From CAVZCK01 sp963773735 (GTDB taxonomy: Bacteria; Pseudomonadota; Alphaproteobacteria; Rhizobiales; Rhodomicrobiaceae), in assembly GCA_963773735.1 (NCBI GenBank), contig CAVZCK010000021.1:744001-808000 (forward strand): DNA of 64,000 bases. The letters run 5' to 3'. Every line of letters starts with the position of its first letter. Position 1 is the stretch's first letter. This document shows positions 62,670 to 64,000 of the stretch, in pieces. The notes beneath the pieces are model-generated. The model was given only the letters and a program-made list of their open reading frames with translations, was not told the DNA's origin and did not search any database. The position numbers and the translations under genes are program-made.

Positions 62670-64000
62670 GCCGGGCGGCTTCGAGGTGATGTCGTAGACC
62701 ACACGGTTGATGCCCTTCACCTCGTTGATGATGCGGGTCGCGGTGCGGCCGAGAAAGTCATGGCCGAAGTCGAAATAATCGGCCGTCATGCCATCGGTCG
62801 AGGTGACGGCGCGCAGGGCGCAGGCGTAATCATAGGTGCGCGCGTCGCCCATCACGCCGACGGTGCGCACGGGAAGCAGAACCGCAAAAGCCTGCCAGAT
62901 GGCGTCATAGAGCCCGGCCTTGCGGATTTCTTCCAGATAGATGGCATCGGCCTTGCGCAGGATGTCGAGCCGCTCAGCGGTAATCTCGCCGGGAATGCGG
63001 ATGGCGAGGCCGGGTCCCGGAAAGGGGTGGCGATTGACGAAGGTTTCCGGCAAGCCCAGCTCACGGCCGAGTTCGCGCACCTCGTCCTTGAACAGCTCGC
63101 GCAGCGGTTCGAGCAGCTTCAGCTTCATGCGCTCGGGCAGTCCGCCGACATTGTGATGCGACTTGATGGTGACGGACGGCCCGCCGGCAAAGGAGACACT
63201 TTCGATGACGTCGGGATACAGCGTTCCCTGCGCCAGGAAATCGGCGCCGCCGAGCCTGGCGGCCTCCTCGTCGAACACGTCGATGAATTGCGCGCCGATG
63301 GTCTTGCGCTTTTGCTCGGGGTCCGCGACGCCCTCCAGCGCAACGAGAAAGCGCTCAGCGGCGTCGACATGAACAAGGGGAATGTTGTAGGAGCCGCGAA
63401 AAAGCGAGACGACCTCATCGGCCTCGCCCTGGCGCAGGAGGCCGTGATCGACGAAAATGCAGGTGAGCTGCTCCCCGATCGCCTCATGGATGAGCACGGC
63501 CGCTACGGCAAAGTCGACACCGCCCGATAGCCCGCAGATCACCCTGCCCTTGCCGACCTCGGCGCGGATCTTCGGGATCATCTCGTCGCGGAAGCGGCCC
63601 ATCGTCCAGTCTTCCGTCGCATCCGGCGATCTTGCGGACGAAATTGGCGAGCAGTCTGGCCCCGTCCGGCGTGTGCATCACCTCGGGGTGGAACATGAAG
63701 GAATAGAAGCGGCGCGCCTCGTCGGCGGCAACGGCAAAGGGCGCGCTGGGCGAGAAGGCGTAGACCTCGAAGCCGGGCGGCAGCTTGAGCACGCGGTCAC
63801 CATGGCTCATCCAGACCTGATGCTGTTCGCCCGTCCTCCAGACGCCCTCGAAAATCCGGCTATCCTTGGCGATCTCGACGAAGGCGCGGCCGAATTCGCG
63901 CTGGTCGGCAGGCTCGGTCTCGCCTCCGAGCTGAGCGGCCATGGTCATCTGGCCATAGCAGATGCCGAGCACCGGCACCCCCGCTGCAAAAATCGCATCA
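62652..64000 (-). CDS. guaA: GMP synthase (glutamine-hydrolysing), partial at right edge, one extra base
   Basis: Amidates XMP to GMP. The visible part, from the edge, has the glutaminase nucleophile region GVPVLGICYGQMTMAAQLGG, the catalytic His-Glu pair (FHPEVMHTP), then the ATP-pyrophosphatase domain and the C-terminal dimer domain ending TIEWE. The frame is split near 63612-63613; dropping one A restores AGCDGDWTMGRFRDEMIPKI. The PP-loop reads GLSGGVDFAVAAVL, with Phe in place of the usual Ser after VD. The first ~75 residues lie outside the window. It is transcribed toward the repeat. Confidence 0.95.

Overview
The window reads as a chromosomal segment of a high-GC alphaproteobacterium of the order Hyphomicrobiales (Rhizobiales), plausibly near the Beijerinckiaceae/Methylocystaceae. 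The evidence is the combination of CckA, GcrA, IalB, aerobic cobaltochelatase CobS/CobT, a SAM-II riboswitch before metZ, the long-form dCTP deaminase and a complete pst-phoU-phoB locus. The family-level placement is inference. I saw no rRNA, tRNA, CRISPR array, prophage or intact insertion sequence; gene content is mostly housekeeping.

Layout. 0-1.5 kb: the start of cckA (cut by the left edge) and a divergent FliO-like gene. 1.6-13.4 kb: a DUF2339 membrane protein, DUF192, a two-domain cold-shock protein, glyoxalase I, YceI, a proline-rich membrane protein, an omega-amino-acid aminotransferase, an RhlE-type helicase, small secreted proteins and DUF971. 13.7-20.6 kb: the phosphate locus phoR-pstSCAB-phoU-phoB with a Pho-box-like site before pstS. 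20.7-29.9 kb: gcrA, argD-argF-hslO, a secreted protein, apaG, metZ behind a SAM-II riboswitch and terminator, dcd, a GNAT and an uncharacterised radical SAM protein. 30-36 kb: a 53-residue membrane protein, a TIM-barrel isomerase, a YejA-like binding protein, IalB, GST, a thioesterase, then two large palindromes. 36-46 kb: DjlA-like protein, amidase, cobT, cobS, a second J-protein, bolA, a MIP channel, a GNAT, mmsA and uppP. 46-58.4 kb: a PHB-depolymerase-like esterase, DUF3616, pccA, a cytochrome c, and the row panB/yfgM-like/bamB/der/holC. 58.5-64 kb: two cysteine-rich secreted proteins, an FMN reductase, an AAC(6')-like acetyltransferase, DUF4336, and guaA (cut by the right edge).

The most important observation for any user is sequence quality. 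Fourteen genes are each interrupted by a single extra base (one gene twice, 15 sites), including the normally essential or near-essential der, guaA and uppP. Every one is restored by removing one base, and nearly all fall in short homopolymers. This looks like insertion-type sequencing error rather than gene decay, so those genes are annotated here as whole CDSs with the shift noted.

The best candidates for new biology are the twin CTAG-bounded palindromes at 35.83-36.00 kb, the riboswitch-plus-terminator leader of metZ, the 18-bp copy of the guaA 3' end 1.4 kb away, the small membrane protein with a palindromic upstream region, and the cysteine-rich secreted pair. I did not find a convincing new multi-gene system.
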